The notes under the pieces: model-generated | What the model was told of the DNA's origin: nothing | Databases searched by the model: none | Seen by the model: the letters and a program-made list of their open reading frames with translations, nothing else | Source of the DNA: Streptomyces xanthochromogenes | GTDB lineage: Bacteria > Actinomycetota > Actinomycetes > Streptomycetales > Streptomycetaceae | Assembly (NCBI RefSeq): GCF_014650455.1 | Contig: NZ_BMUZ01000004.1 | Location: 248,001 to 312,000, forward strand | Direction of reading: 5' to 3' | DNA length: 64,000 nt | Position numbers and translations under genes: made by a program | Part shown: positions 25,588 through 34,678 of the stretch, one piece after another | How the letters are laid out: each line of letters begins with the position of its first letter | Numbering within the stretch: position 1 is the first letter of the stretch

Positions 25588-26073
25588 ATGCGCTACGAGG
25601 AGACACCCCGACCCGACGAGGGCCCGCTGTCCACGGAGGATCTCGCCGCCGGCAGGCAGCAGGACACCGAGGCCGAGGCACCGGGGCCGGCCGGTGGAGC
25701 ACCGACGTACCCCGGAGAGGCCACGGCCGGCCGCGAGGACCGGCAGGAGGAGGCCGGCGACCGGGCACCCGGGCACGCGCGGGCGGAGGCGGAACCTGTG
25801 GAGGACGACGAACCCCTGCTCGGCTCGGAGCAGGAGGAGTTCCGGGCCAGGTGGCAGCAGATCCAGAGCCGGTTCGTCGACGATCCCCAGGATTCCGTCA
25901 ACGCCGCCGACCAGTTGGTCGCCGAGACGATGCAGGCCCTCGCCACGACGTTCTCGGCCCACAAGCGCGATCTGGAGGGCCAGTGGCATCGCGGCGAGGA
26001 GGTGCCGACCGAGGACCTGCGCGTCGCCCTTCAGCAGTACCGCTCGTTCTTCAACCGCCTGCTCAGCACGTGA
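25588..26073 (+). CDS. Soluble hypothetical protein, paralogue of preceding gene
   Basis: A 161-residue acidic protein without a membrane segment. Residues 1-~75 are disordered (Glu/Pro/Gly-rich). Residues ~78-161 repeat the module of the preceding gene: EFRARWQQIQSRFVDDPQDSVNAADQLVAETM, then LRVALQQYRSFFNRLL. GGAAG precedes ATG 25588 by 7 bp; an in-frame GTG at 25567 has no good site. The pair probably arose by duplication, one copy gaining or losing the membrane anchor, and may interact. It converges with the molybdopterin oxidoreductase operon. Confidence 0.78.
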   Translation: MRYEETPRPDEGPLSTEDLAAGRQQDTEAEAPGPAGGAPTYPGEATAGREDRQEEAGDRAPGHARAEAEPVEDDEPLLGSEQEEFRARWQQIQSRFVDDPQDSVNAADQLVAETMQALATTFSAHKRDLEGQWHRGEEVPTEDLRVALQQYRSFFNRLLST

Positions 26074-26088
26074 CCGCCGACCGGAAGC

Positions 26089-26586
26089 TCACCCGGTCGC
26101 GTCCCGGCGCCGCCGCTCGCGCGACGACCGCCGCCACAGCCGCGCCGACGCACACAGCGCGGACACCGCGAAGAGCGCCGCCGTCAGCAGCAGCCAGCGG
26201 CCGAGGAAGACATCGCTCGGCAGCGCGGTGGCGGCGGTGAAGCCGTCGACCTGCCCGAGAATGAGCGGCCACCACACCAGAAGCAGCACCCCGGAGACGA
26301 ACGCCGGGACCCGGACGTGGTTGACGCCCACCACGCGGTCCCCCACCGGGTGCGTACCGCTTCGGCCCGTTGCGGTCATGAGGCGTTGCAGGGCGCGGTC
26401 GGCCGTCGCGTAGAGCGGAAGAAGCACCAGGTCGTGCAGCAGCGCCGCGCCGACGAACCAGAGGACGACTCCCAGTGTGTCGCCGCGCAGGAGGCGCACC
26501 CCCGCGTAGAGGGCGAGCGCGAAGGAGCACAGGACCGCCGTCAGATGCAGCGGGGAGGCTCCGTAGCGGCTGCGGAAGCGGTTCAC
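26089..26586 (-). CDS. Four-helix membrane protein coupled to molybdopterin oxidoreductase
   Basis: A 165-residue membrane protein with four likely helices (LTAVLCSFALALYAGVRLL, VVLWFVGAALLHDLVLLPLY, VPAFVSGVLLLVWWPLIL and WLLLTAALFAVSALCASARL) and an arginine-rich C-terminus. A conserved LLHDLVLLPLYATADRALQRL stretch is typical of small actinobacterial membrane proteins found next to SUOX-type oxidoreductases. Its GTG start overlaps the stop of the upstream oxidoreductase gene (GTGA), so it is translationally coupled and may be a membrane partner. No haem ligands can be assigned with confidence. Confidence 0.75.
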   Translation of the reverse strand: MNRFRSRYGASPLHLTAVLCSFALALYAGVRLLRGDTLGVVLWFVGAALLHDLVLLPLYATADRALQRLMTATGRSGTHPVGDRVVGVNHVRVPAFVSGVLLLVWWPLILGQVDGFTAATALPSDVFLGRWLLLTAALFAVSALCASARLWRRSSRERRRRDATG

Positions 26587-28046
26587 GTCGGCTCTCCGAA
26601 GGTGAGGCGCGTGACCCACTTGGTGTGGTGGACCCCGGGGGCGTTCGGAACCACGATCCGCGCGGGGTAACCGTGATCCGGGGAGAGGGCGGCCCCGTTG
26701 ACCTCCACCGCGAGGAGCGAGCGGGTGTCGCGTACCTGGTTGGCGGCCAGGACCACCGAGCCGAAGGAACCGCCACGCTGCACCGACTCCACCAGGACCC
26801 GCGGCACGTCGTGGGTCACGCCCACCAGTGCCGCGAGATCGACGAGGCGTACGCCGCCCCACCGCTGGTCGGGCGTGGACCAGCCCTCCACACAGGCGAT
26901 GGGGAGCTCGACCGTCCGCCTCGGCAGGGCATACAGCTCGTCCCGGGTCAGTACGGTCTGCCGACCGCCGGCCCGGACGGTCAGGCGCCAGGCGGGGCCG
27001 ATGTCGCTGGGCCGGACACCCACCGAGGCGGCGGTCTTGTTGATCTGGAACCCGTTCGGCCCGGAACCCGGGTCCTGGCCGTGCGGAGCGAGCAGCGCGG
27101 TCCTGCGCATCCAGCCGCCGATGCTCTGGCCCATCGTCACCACGAGCAGGGCCGCCGACCCCGCGCCCACCAGCAGCACGGCGCCGCGACGCGACATCGT
27201 CGGCTCGGCCGGGCGGGGCGCAACGAGGCTCGGCCCGGCCGTGGCGAGCGGCCGCGCCCGGTGCTGCTCTTCCGCGCGCGGACCCTTCACCACCGCGATC
27301 ACGGCCCGCCTGAGGCGGAAGACGACATGCACGACGAACGCGCCGATGAACACCCACGCCCCGTAGAAGTGCAGTACGTAGAAGGAACCCGGAAAGACGT
27401 AGTGCAACTGCACGTTGAGGACGCCGGTGGCGAACTCGAAGCCGGCCCCACCCACGAGGAGGAGCAGGGACAGCCGCTCCAGCGCATGGCCGACCGAGCG
27501 CACGGGCGGCCACTCGAAGAGCCTGGGGATCACCGACCACAGCTTGGCCAGGAGCACCGGGATCAGCACGATGCCGAGTGTGACGTGCACACCCTGGCTG
27601 AGCCGGTACCCCCAGTACGGCGATGTGGGCCAGGTGAACAGATAGAAGCCCAGTACCCCTTTGTCCGGGGTCTGGTCGTTGATCCGCGCCAGGTCGGGGT
27701 CGTATGCCGCGTACGACAGCAGCCCGGTGACGAACAGGACGCTCACCCCGCAGAGCAGGGCCAGACCGAACACGGCTGTCAGCCACGGGCCGCGGATGGG
27801 GCTGCGCCAGAACTCCGGCCGCGCCGGACCCGGAGGCGGTCCCACCGGGACGGCCGCACGCAGCCGCCGCCATCCGCGGGGCTCGACTCGCCCGGAATCA
27901 GCGGGAGTTGACCCACCGTGCGCCGGCGCACCCGGCGCGGAGGCACCTGGAGCCGATGCCCGCGAAGGGGAGTCCTGCGGGCTGGAGTTCTGCGGGGCGG
28001 AGTGGGGATCCTCGGGGAGGGGCTGGTCGCTTCGGCCGCCGTCCAT
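26583..28046 (-). CDS. Cytochrome b-like/SUOX-type molybdopterin-dependent oxidoreductase
   Basis: A 487-residue fusion. After a ~60-residue Pro/Ser/Ala-rich N-terminus come four or five transmembrane helices of a cytochrome b561-like domain, with histidines in QGVHVTLG, LHFYGAWVF and FVVHVVF as possible haem ligands. A further helix (GAVLLVGAGSAALLVVTMGQ) leads to a sulfite-oxidase-type molybdopterin domain: FQINKTAASVGV, the Mo-ligand cysteine in LPIACVEGWS, WGGVRLVDLAALVG, and PDHGYPARIVVPNAPGVHHTKWV. The membrane part would pass electrons to or from the Mo site. ATG 28046 has AGGGGA upstream. The substrate is unknown. It overlaps the downstream membrane protein gene by 4 bp. Confidence 0.85.
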   Translation of the reverse strand: MDGGRSDQPLPEDPHSAPQNSSPQDSPSRASAPGASAPGAPAHGGSTPADSGRVEPRGWRRLRAAVPVGPPPGPARPEFWRSPIRGPWLTAVFGLALLCGVSVLFVTGLLSYAAYDPDLARINDQTPDKGVLGFYLFTWPTSPYWGYRLSQGVHVTLGIVLIPVLLAKLWSVIPRLFEWPPVRSVGHALERLSLLLLVGGAGFEFATGVLNVQLHYVFPGSFYVLHFYGAWVFIGAFVVHVVFRLRRAVIAVVKGPRAEEQHRARPLATAGPSLVAPRPAEPTMSRRGAVLLVGAGSAALLVVTMGQSIGGWMRRTALLAPHGQDPGSGPNGFQINKTAASVGVRPSDIGPAWRLTVRAGGRQTVLTRDELYALPRRTVELPIACVEGWSTPDQRWGGVRLVDLAALVGVTHDVPRVLVESVQRGGSFGSVVLAANQVRDTRSLLAVEVNGAALSPDHGYPARIVVPNAPGVHHTKWVTRLTFGEPT

Positions 28047-28204
28047 GGGAATCCCCTGTTCCACCAGGCGCCGACCGAGCGCCGCGCGTTCCAGGTGAAA
28101 CTTCCGCCTCCGGCCTGCCCCGGCGCGCTGACACTCCGCACGCGCACCGGAGAGGCAGCCGAACGGCCCAGCCCGCCGGGCCGGGGGCGGCTGCCTCCGC
28201 CTCC

Positions 28205-28837
28205 TCAGACGCTGCGGATGAGCGTGACGAGGTCCTTGCGGCCCGAGGCCGCTATGAGTGCCGCGTCGTCGGCGGAGGCAGCGGCGATACTGACGCGCGC
28301 CGCTTGCACCGCCTGCACCACGGGGTTGGTGGCGCCGCCGGGCTCGGCCCGCTTCTCGTTGAGCTTCTTCGAGTCGAGGTAGTCGTAGGTGTCGCCCCGC
28401 CCGCGCCGCGCGGTGATCGCCTCTTCCGCGCGGCGCACATCGCGGGCGGCGACGTAGTCGGCCTGGGAGACCTTCGACCACACTCCCGTGCCACCGGTGA
28501 CGAAGAAGTGATTGGGCGAGCCGTTGGGGTTGAGGCCGCTGTTGTCCACCAGATAGGTGCGTCCCGAACCGACTGTCAGGGTCTTGCCGAACAGGGCCTT
28601 CCAACTGCCCTTGGCCTTCGCGAGCAACGCTTCGACCTGCACGCCGACCTCCACGGCCTCGGCCGTGACGGTGGCGTCGTCGACGCTCGCGTACAACAGG
28701 CTGTTGATCTCCCCGGCGACCGTGCTGGTGGCGCAGTGCCGGTAGGAGTGGCGTTGCAGGGACATGTCCAGCCGGAGCGGCGTCGCGCCCTCGACGTTGA
28801 CGGTGACGACGGCTCCGGTGATCGATGCAGTGGCCAT
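28205..28837 (-). CDS. Hypothetical protein
   Basis: A 210-residue protein not assigned to any family. It begins with a beta-rich stretch (ASITGAVVTVNVEGATPLRLDMSL), followed by helices including AEAVEVGVQVEALLAKAKGSWKALFG and an Ala/Arg-rich C-terminal half. There is no signal peptide or membrane span. GAGGGAG lies just upstream of ATG 28837 and codon bias is normal, so the gene is credible. Flanking gaps of ~160-170 bp suggest it is transcribed alone. Confidence 0.65.
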   Translation of the reverse strand: MATASITGAVVTVNVEGATPLRLDMSLQRHSYRHCATSTVAGEINSLLYASVDDATVTAEAVEVGVQVEALLAKAKGSWKALFGKTLTVGSGRTYLVDNSGLNPNGSPNHFFVTGGTGVWSKVSQADYVAARDVRRAEEAITARRGRGDTYDYLDSKKLNEKRAEPGGATNPVVQAVQAARVSIAAASADDAALIAASGRKDLVTLIRSV

Positions 28838-29010
28838 GGCGAAGCTCCCTCGCGGGCCGGCGCCGGGCCCCTGATGGGCCCGCCGAGCTCGGCTTCACAT
28901 CACGACCACTATGCCAAGATCACCCGAACCGTCCCGGCATATCCACTGATTGGGTCACATGGTCTGCGCCCCCGTCCTCAACTCGGCGTAGACGCCTGCA
29001 CGTTGATGCC

Positions 29011-29838
29011 TCAGCCGTTGAACCGGTCCGGGTCGGGACCGGTCCGCTCGTCGCGGTTGAGTGCGGAGATCTCTCCGAGATCGCCCTCGGTGAGCTCGAA
29101 GCCGAACAGGTCGAAGTTCTCCTCGATGCGCTTCTGCGTCACCGACTTGGGGAACACGATGTCCCCGCGCTGGATGTGCCAGCGCAGTGTGACCTGTGCC
29201 GGGGACTTGCCCACGCGCTCGGCGATCCGCTTGATGGCCGGGTCGTCGAGCACCTTGCCCTGCGCGATCGGCGACCACGCCTCGGTGGCGATGCCGTGCT
29301 CGGCACCGAAGGCCCTGACGTCGTCCTGAGTGAGGTAGGGGTGCACCTCGATCTGGTTGACCGCGGGCACGACCACACCGCTCTCCATGAGCCGACGCAG
29401 GTGGTGCGGCTGGAAGTTGGAGACGCCGATGGCCTTGGCACGCCCGGAGCCGTAGATCTCCTCCATGGCCTTCCACGTCTCCGTGAAGTCACCCTTGCCG
29501 GGCAGCGGCCAGTGGACGAGGAAGAGGTCGAGGTGGTCGAGGCCGAGCTCGTCCATGGTGCGGTCGAACGCCGCGAGCGCGTCGTCGTGCGCGTGGGCGT
29601 CGTTGTTGAGCTTGCTGGTCACGAAGACGTCGCCGCGGTCGAGCCCGGAATCCCGGACCGCCTGCCCGACCTCCTTCTCGTTCCCGTACATCTGCGCCGT
29701 GTCGATGTGCCGGTATCCGGCCTCCAGCGCGGCCAGCGTGGTTTCCCGGGTCTCGTCCTTCGGGATCTGGAACGTCCCGAAGCCGAGCTGCGGGATCCGC
29801 ACACCGTTGTTGAGGGTGATCGTGGGTACTGCCGTCAT
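29011..29838 (-). CDS. Aldo/keto reductase
   Basis: A 275-residue TIM-barrel NADPH oxidoreductase of the AKR5/2,5-diketo-D-gluconate reductase type. The catalytic tetrad is visible as Asp and Tyr in DTAQMYGNE, Lys in VTSKL and His in FLVHWPLP. NADP contacts include the SNF and VNQIEVHPYL regions and PKSVTQKRIEEN. AGGAGAG precedes ATG 29838. The gene lies downstream of the semialdehyde dehydrogenase in the same direction, separated by ~180 bp containing degenerate tandem repeats, so an operon is possible but not certain. Confidence 0.92.
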   Translation of the reverse strand: MTAVPTITLNNGVRIPQLGFGTFQIPKDETRETTLAALEAGYRHIDTAQMYGNEKEVGQAVRDSGLDRGDVFVTSKLNNDAHAHDDALAAFDRTMDELGLDHLDLFLVHWPLPGKGDFTETWKAMEEIYGSGRAKAIGVSNFQPHHLRRLMESGVVVPAVNQIEVHPYLTQDDVRAFGAEHGIATEAWSPIAQGKVLDDPAIKRIAERVGKSPAQVTLRWHIQRGDIVFPKSVTQKRIEENFDLFGFELTEGDLGEISALNRDERTGPDPDRFNG

Positions 29839-29904
29839 GCTGCTCTCCTGATCTCGTGACCGGTGTTGATGATCGATGTCGTGGTTCGGGACTTCGCGGC
29901 TCGG

Positions 29905-30017
29905 GCGTTGGCGCTCGGGCCTCGCCACTCGCGCGTTGGCGCTCGGGCCTCGCCGCCCGGGCGTCGTCGCTCGGGTGTTGGCGCTCGGGCTTCGCGGCCC
30001 GGGCGTCGTCGCTCGGG
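29905..30017. repeat. Degenerate GC-rich tandem repeats between two oxidoreductase genes
   Basis: A 28-bp unit starting GCGTTGGCGCTCGGGC is present twice in near-identical form (29905-29932, 29933-29960). It is then interleaved with a 15-bp unit, GCGTCGTCGCTCGGG (29961-29975 and again from 30003), and a third diverged 27-bp copy (29976-30002). The array starts 66 bp upstream of the aldo/keto reductase start and ends against the dehydrogenase stop. Confidence 0.65.
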
Positions 30018-30021
30018 AGGA

Positions 30022-31437
30022 TCAGCCGGCGATTCCGCGCAGTTCGGCGTCGGGCGGCAGGACGCGGACCAGCTTGCGGTTCACGAACTCCTGCATGCCG
30101 AGCTTCGAGAGCTCGCGGCCGTAGCCGGAACGCTTGATGCCGCCGAAGGGGAGGTCGGGCTGCGTCGACGTCGGGTGGTTGACCCAGACCATGCCGGTCT
30201 CCACCCGCTCCGCCACCTTGCGCCCGCGCTCCACATCGGCGCAGAACACGGTTCCGCCGAGGCCGTACTGGCTGTCGTTGGCCAGCGCGATGGCCTCCTC
30301 CTCGTCGGCGACGCGGTAGATCAGCGCGGCCGGGCCGAAGAGCTCCTCGGCGTAGGCGCGCATCCCGGGCTTGACGCCGGTGAGGATGGTGGGCTCGACG
30401 AAGGCGCCCGGGCGGTCGATCCGACGGCCCCCGGTGACGAGCTCCGCACCCTGCTCCACCGTCTCTCGGATCTGGTCGACCAGATCGGCGGCGGCCCGCT
30501 CGGAGGACAACGGACCCAGGGTGGTCGACTCGTCGGCGGGGTCGCCCGGTCGCAGTCCCTCGAACGCGCGGCGCAGACCCGCCACGAAGTCGTCGTAGAC
30601 GTCCGCGAGGACGATGAAGCGCTTCGAGGCCACGCAGCTCTGCCCGGTGTTCGCCATCCGGCCCGCCACCGCGGCGCCGACCGTACGCTCCAGCCGCTCC
30701 CCGTCGAGCACGATGAAGACATCGCTGCCGCCCAGTTCCAGAAGGCTGGGCTTCATGTTCCGCCCGGCCCGTTCGGCGACCTGCGCGCCCGCCTTCTCGC
30801 TGCCGGTCAGCGAGGCACCGCGAACGACCGGGCTGTCGATGATCCGCGAGATCTCCTCGTGGCCCACGAACAGATTGGTGTAGACGCCCTCGGGAGCTTC
30901 CGCGTCGAAGAACAGCGACTCCAGGGCGAGCGCGGACTGCGGGCAGATCCCGGCGTGCTTGACAAGCACGGTGTTGCCGAGCACCAGGTTGGGGCCGGCG
31001 AAGCGGACCACCTGGTAGAGCGGGAAGTTCCACGGCATCACACCCAGGAGGGCACCGAGGGGCTCGTTGAGGAGGTACGCCTCGCCCTCGTCGACGTCGA
31101 GCGGCTCGGCGGCGGCGAAGTGAGGGCCCTTCTCCGCGTAGTACTCCAGGATCGACGCGGCGAGGTCCACCTCGCCGCGCGCCTCGGCGATGAGCTTGCC
31201 CATCTCCAGCGTGATGAGCTGGGCCAGCTCCTCCTTGCGCTCGCGCATCAGGGCGCCGGCCCGGCCGACGACGGCGGCCCGCTCCTCGATCGGCCGCCGC
31301 CGCCATGCGTCGAACGCACGGTTGGCCGCTTCGAGCCGGGCATCGACCTCTTCGCCCTCGATGGCATCGAACTCCGCGACGGTCTCCCCGGTGGCAGGGT
31401 TCACGGTCGCGAACGAGCTCTTGTGCTGGTCTGACAT
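30022..31437 (-). CDS. NAD(P)-dependent (succinate-)semialdehyde dehydrogenase
   Basis: A 471-residue aldehyde dehydrogenase. The cofactor region includes [11 protein letters not shown] and GSEKAG; the general base Glu234 is in LELGGSD, and the nucleophile Cys268 is in TGQSCVAS. The C-terminal [12 protein letters not shown] and [14 protein letters not shown] blocks are typical of succinate-semialdehyde dehydrogenases of the GabD/Sad type. Length is normal. GGAG lies 5-6 bp before ATG 31437. The aldehyde substrate cannot be fixed from sequence alone. Confidence 0.92.
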   Translation of the reverse strand: MSDQHKSSFATVNPATGETVAEFDAIEGEEVDARLEAANRAFDAWRRRPIEERAAVVGRAGALMRERKEELAQLITLEMGKLIAEARGEVDLAASILEYYAEKGPHFAAAEPLDVDEGEAYLLNEPLGALLGVMPWNFPLYQVVRFAGPNLVLGNTVLVKHAGICPQSALALESLFFDAEAPEGVYTNLFVGHEEISRIIDSPVVRGASLTGSEKAGAQVAERAGRNMKPSLLELGGSDVFIVLDGERLERTVGAAVAGRMANTGQSCVASKRFIVLADVYDDFVAGLRRAFEGLRPGDPADESTTLGPLSSERAAADLVDQIRETVEQGAELVTGGRRIDRPGAFVEPTILTGVKPGMRAYAEELFGPAALIYRVADEEEAIALANDSQYGLGGTVFCADVERGRKVAERVETGMVWVNHPTSTQPDLPFGGIKRSGYGRELSKLGMQEFVNRKLVRVLPPDAELRGIAG

Positions 31438-31641
31438 GCAATCTCCAGAACGGTGAAACGGGGAGGAAGTGCGGCGGAATGGCACGTTCCGTCCCTGTCA
31501 CGGGTAACCGCCTTCCGATGGCGCAAACCGTCCTGGATCGGCCGTGGCGCGGTGGCCCGCCGCGAGGCCGAGACGCCGCGACCCCGCCCCGGCGCCGACG
31601 AGAGGGCCGGCACCGGGGCGGGGTCGAGGACTACGGGCTCA

Positions 31642-31666
31642 CCGGGGTCCGCCGTGCGGACCCCGG
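31642..31666 (-). terminator. Terminator downstream of chaplin gene
   Basis: A perfect 11-bp stem (CCGGGGTCCGC/GCGGACCCCGG) with a 3-nt loop lies 12 bp past the chaplin stop codon. No other gene ends here, so it should terminate the chaplin transcript before the dehydrogenase gene. Confidence 0.75.
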
Positions 31667-31677
31667 CCAGGGGTGCG

Positions 31678-31914
31678 TCAGGAGTTGATGCAGGTGGTGC
31701 CGGCGGCTGGGTTGAGGGCGCCGGCCACGCTGATGGTGTTGCCGCAGATGTTGATCGGCACGTGCACCGGGATCTGGACGAGGTTGCCGGAGGCGACGCC
31801 GGGCGAGTGAGCGGCGACACCCTGTGCACCGGCGTCGGCGACGGCACTGGCACCTCCGGCCAGGACACCGGCCACGGCGAGGGCTGCGGCGGCAATCGCG
31901 GTTCGCATACGCAT
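31678..31914 (-). CDS. Short chaplin (hydrophobic aerial-hyphae surface protein)
   Basis: A 78-residue secreted chaplin. The Sec signal peptide covers residues 1-~27 (ASAVA-DA). The mature ~50 residues form one chaplin domain with the typical order: HSPGVASGNLVQIPVHVPINICGN, then GALNPAAGTTCINS, with the two conserved cysteines. There is no LAXTG sorting signal, so it is a short chaplin (ChpD-H type), which assembles into amyloid fibrils at the air interface during aerial growth. GGGAGA precedes ATG 31914, and a strong hairpin follows the stop. It stands alone; no rodlin or other chaplin is adjacent. Confidence 0.92.
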   Translation of the reverse strand: MRMRTAIAAAALAVAGVLAGGASAVADAGAQGVAAHSPGVASGNLVQIPVHVPINICGNTISVAGALNPAAGTTCINS

Positions 31915-32094
31915 GTCTGTCTCCCACATGGTCGAAAGAACGTTGAGCCGATATGAGACCCCGCAGCATGATCGAAAAAGCCGCATTCACCACACCGGTC
32001 GCGTGTCGCCCTCGACGAGTGGCGGTCGTCCCCCCGGTCCGGGTGGCGGCTGGCCGCACACCGGTATGAAATGGTCCGCGGAAGGGTGCCCACC

Positions 32095-32727
32095 ATGGCC
32101 AAGAAGCACGAGGCGCGGGACGGGCTGAGCGAGTACTCCCGCAAGCGCGACTTCTCGAAGACCCCGGAGCCCGCGGGCGAGGCCGCCCAGGGCAATGGCC
32201 GGGGGCCGGTCTTCGTGGTGCAGATCCACGACGCGAGCACGGTGCACTTCGACTTCCGCCTGGAGGTGGACGGGGTGCTGAAGTCCTGGGCCGTCCCCAA
32301 GGGGCCGTCCGGCGACCCGCACGACAAGCGGCTCGCGATGCCGACCGAGGACCACCCGATGGCGTACGCCGACTTCGAGGGCGTCATCGGCGAGGGGTAC
32401 GGCGCCGGAACTGTGATCGTCTGGGACTCGGGCACCTATCGCAGCCTGGCCACCGACCGCCACCACCACGAGGTGCCCTTCGCCGAGGCGCTGGAGCACG
32501 GGCACGTCTCGTTCTGGATGGAAGGCACCAAGCTGCGCGGCGGCTACGCGCTGACCCGGATCCGACGCCCGCAGGACGGCGACCGCGAGGCCTGGCTGCT
32601 GGTCAAGGAGGACGACGGGCACGCCTCCGCGCACAGCACGACCGAGCCCACCCGCGCCCGGTCCGCGCTGAGCGGGCGCACCCTCAAGCAGGTCGCGGAC
32701 GAGGCGGCGGAGCAGACGTCGCCGTGA
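32095..32727 (+). CDS. Stand-alone LigD-type 3'-phosphoesterase
   Basis: A 210-residue protein equal to the phosphoesterase domain of LigD. The signature VVQIHDASTVHFDFRLEVDG, followed by LKSWAVPKGPSGDP, holds the metal-binding His/Asp set; EDHPMAYADFEGVIGEGYGAG and FWMEGTKLRGGYALTR complete the fold. In LigD this domain trims 3' ends during non-homologous end joining. Here no ligase or polymerase domain follows, as is common in Streptomyces where these functions are split. GGAAGGG lies 8 bp upstream of ATG 32095. It diverges from the chaplin gene. Confidence 0.9.
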   Translation: MAKKHEARDGLSEYSRKRDFSKTPEPAGEAAQGNGRGPVFVVQIHDASTVHFDFRLEVDGVLKSWAVPKGPSGDPHDKRLAMPTEDHPMAYADFEGVIGEGYGAGTVIVWDSGTYRSLATDRHHHEVPFAEALEHGHVSFWMEGTKLRGGYALTRIRRPQDGDREAWLLVKEDDGHASAHSTTEPTRARSALSGRTLKQVADEAAEQTSP

Positions 32728-32936
32728 GCGCGACGCCACCCGACTCACAACCTTGCCCAACTCGCTTTACCCGTAAGCACATTGATGCCCCGGTCGACCG
32801 GCTCGCGCCCTTCGGCGTCCGCAGGGATGCGACATCGGGCGGAGCGGGGTGGAGACGGGAGAGCCGGTCGATCTCCACCCTTGATCTCCACCCACGGGTC
32901 CAGGTGCCGGAGGCCGTGTCGCAGCAGTCTTGAGGC

Positions 32937-33464
32937 ATGACAACGACCGAGTGGATCACCGACATCGCCCTCATCCTCGTCGTGTTCCGGCAGCTGCGGG
33001 AAGGCCGGCTCGACGCCAAGACCTTCCTCATCCCGCTGGGCATCGTGGGTTTCGTGGCGTACTCGTACCTCGACACCATCCCCACCGCGGGCAACGACCT
33101 GGTGCTGATCGCGACCCTGATGGCCGTGGGCGCCGTCCTCGGCATCGCCGGCGGCATCTACACCCGGATCCGGGCCCTCGACGGGCACCTCATGATCAAG
33201 GCCGGCGCGGTGTCGGCGATCCTGTGGGTGGTGGGCATGGGAGCACGGATGGGCTTCCAGCTGTGGGTCGAGCACGGCGGTGGCGCCGACGACGTGGCCC
33301 GGTTCAGCCTCGCTCACGACATCACGAGCAGCCAGGCCTGGGTCACCGCCTTCGTCCTGATGGCACTCACCGAGGTCATCACCCGGGTGGCCACGATCTA
33401 CCTCCGCAGCCGGACCCGCACCGCAGCCGCACTCCCCGCCCCCGTCCTCGACCGCGCGGCCTGA
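32937..33464 (+). CDS. Four-helix integral membrane protein
   Basis: A 175-residue protein with about four to five transmembrane segments (WITDIALILVVFRQL, FLIPLGIVGFVAYSYL, LVLIATLMAVGAVLGIAGGIY, AGAVSAILWVVGMGARMGF and WVTAFVLMALTEVITRVATIYL). The RxLREGRLDAKTFLIPL segment after the first helix is a recurrent feature of small actinobacterial membrane proteins next to DesK-type kinases. It ends 2 bp before the kinase GTG and is probably cotranscribed, perhaps as an accessory sensor. No enzymatic motif is seen. Confidence 0.78.
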   Translation: MTTTEWITDIALILVVFRQLREGRLDAKTFLIPLGIVGFVAYSYLDTIPTAGNDLVLIATLMAVGAVLGIAGGIYTRIRALDGHLMIKAGAVSAILWVVGMGARMGFQLWVEHGGGADDVARFSLAHDITSSQAWVTAFVLMALTEVITRVATIYLRSRTRTAAALPAPVLDRAA

Positions 33465-33466
33465 CC

Positions 33467-34678
33467 GTGCGCTATGTTCTGCCCGTGTCCGGCACCGACA
33501 GCACCCCGCCCCCCGAGAAGACCGCCGTCCGGGGGGCGGGCCACCGGCCCGTGCCCGGGCAGGACCCGCGTACCCAGTGGGCGCTGACCCTCGCGGTCGT
33601 CGTCGTCGGGATGCTGACGATCCGGCCCATGGGCCTCAGCGGCCAGGGCCTGGCCGTCGCCGCCCTCTTCGTGGTCAACTGCGCGGCACTGCTGGCCCGG
33701 GGGCTGCCCGAACACCGGGTGTCCCGGCGCGTCGCGCTCGTCTGGCTGACGCTCGGCATCATCGCGGCCGCGGCCCTGATCGGCGTGAGCAGCAGCGGTA
33801 CGAGTTACCTCTTCGCCTTCTTCCTGGCCGGCCACCTGGGATACCGGCTCGACAGCAGGTCGGCTCTCACGCTCGCCGGGTTCTGCAGCCTGCTCTGCGG
33901 CGGCGTCCTGTACTTCCACCTCGGGCCGGGGCATCTCGTACTGCCATGGGTGCTCGGTCTCGCCTCCGGCACCCCGGTCCTCGTCGGCATCGTCAACCGC
34001 ACCCAGCGCCAGGCCGTGAAGGCGGCCCTCGCGGCCGCCGAGTCCTCCGAACGCGCGGCCCGCGCCGAGGCCCAGAGCGCCGTACTGACCGAGCGCAGCC
34101 GGATCGCCCGGGACGTGCACGACGTCCTCGCACACTCGCTGGCCGGCATCAACATGCAGCTGGAGCTGGCCGACGCGCTGCTCGACACCGGAGACCTGGA
34201 CCAGGTCCGCGAGGCCAACAACAAGGCGCACAGCCTCGTCAAGGAGAGCCTCAAGCAGGCGCAGTGGACCGTGCACGCACTCCGCGAGGACTCGCTTCCG
34301 CTCCTGGAGAGCCTGGCCGCGATGGTCGAATCGTCGGGCCACCGTGACGCCCTCACCGTCACCGGAACCGTCCGCGAGCTGCCCGCCCAGGTGACCCAGA
34401 ACCTGCTGAGGATCGCCCAGGAGGCACTGACCAACGCCACCCGGCACGCGCCCGGCGGCGAGGTGGGCGTGGAGTTGGCGTTCGGCTCATCGGCGACCGC
34501 GCTGAGGATCCGCAACCGTCCCGCTCCCCATAAGGTGACTCCGAGCGCCGGCAGCGGGATGGGGCTGATCGGGATGCGTGAGCGCGTGGCTCTGCTGGGC
34601 GGAAGCGTCACGGCGGGCCCCATCACCGAGGGACCGGACCAGGGTGGGTGGCAGGTGGAGGCAGTGATCCCGGCATGA
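33467..34678 (+). CDS. NarL-system (DesK-type) sensor histidine kinase
   Basis: A 403-residue kinase with about five N-terminal transmembrane helices (residues ~30-170) and no extracellular domain. A coiled linker (AALAAAESSERAARAEAQ) leads to HisKA_3 with the phospho-acceptor in RSRIARDVHDVLAHSLAGI, then a HATPase with NLLRIAQEALTNATRHA and SGMGLIGMRERVALLGGS. The start is GTG 33467; GTG 33485 is an alternative. The ATGA overlap with the response regulator gene shows they form a cognate pair. The membrane-only sensor region suggests detection of membrane state or a lipophilic signal. Confidence 0.9.
   Translation: MRYVLPVSGTDSTPPPEKTAVRGAGHRPVPGQDPRTQWALTLAVVVVGMLTIRPMGLSGQGLAVAALFVVNCAALLARGLPEHRVSRRVALVWLTLGIIAAAALIGVSSSGTSYLFAFFLAGHLGYRLDSRSALTLAGFCSLLCGGVLYFHLGPGHLVLPWVLGLASGTPVLVGIVNRTQRQAVKAALAAAESSERAARAEAQSAVLTERSRIARDVHDVLAHSLAGINMQLELADALLDTGDLDQVREANNKAHSLVKESLKQAQWTVHALREDSLPLLESLAAMVESSGHRDALTVTGTVRELPAQVTQNLLRIAQEALTNATRHAPGGEVGVELAFGSSATALRIRNRPAPHKVTPSAGSGMGLIGMRERVALLGGSVTAGPITEGPDQGGWQVEAVIPA

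Noticed and set aside
29905..30017. CRISPR array
   Set aside because: The units are contiguous, degenerate and GC-rich with no unique spacers, and no cas genes are near.
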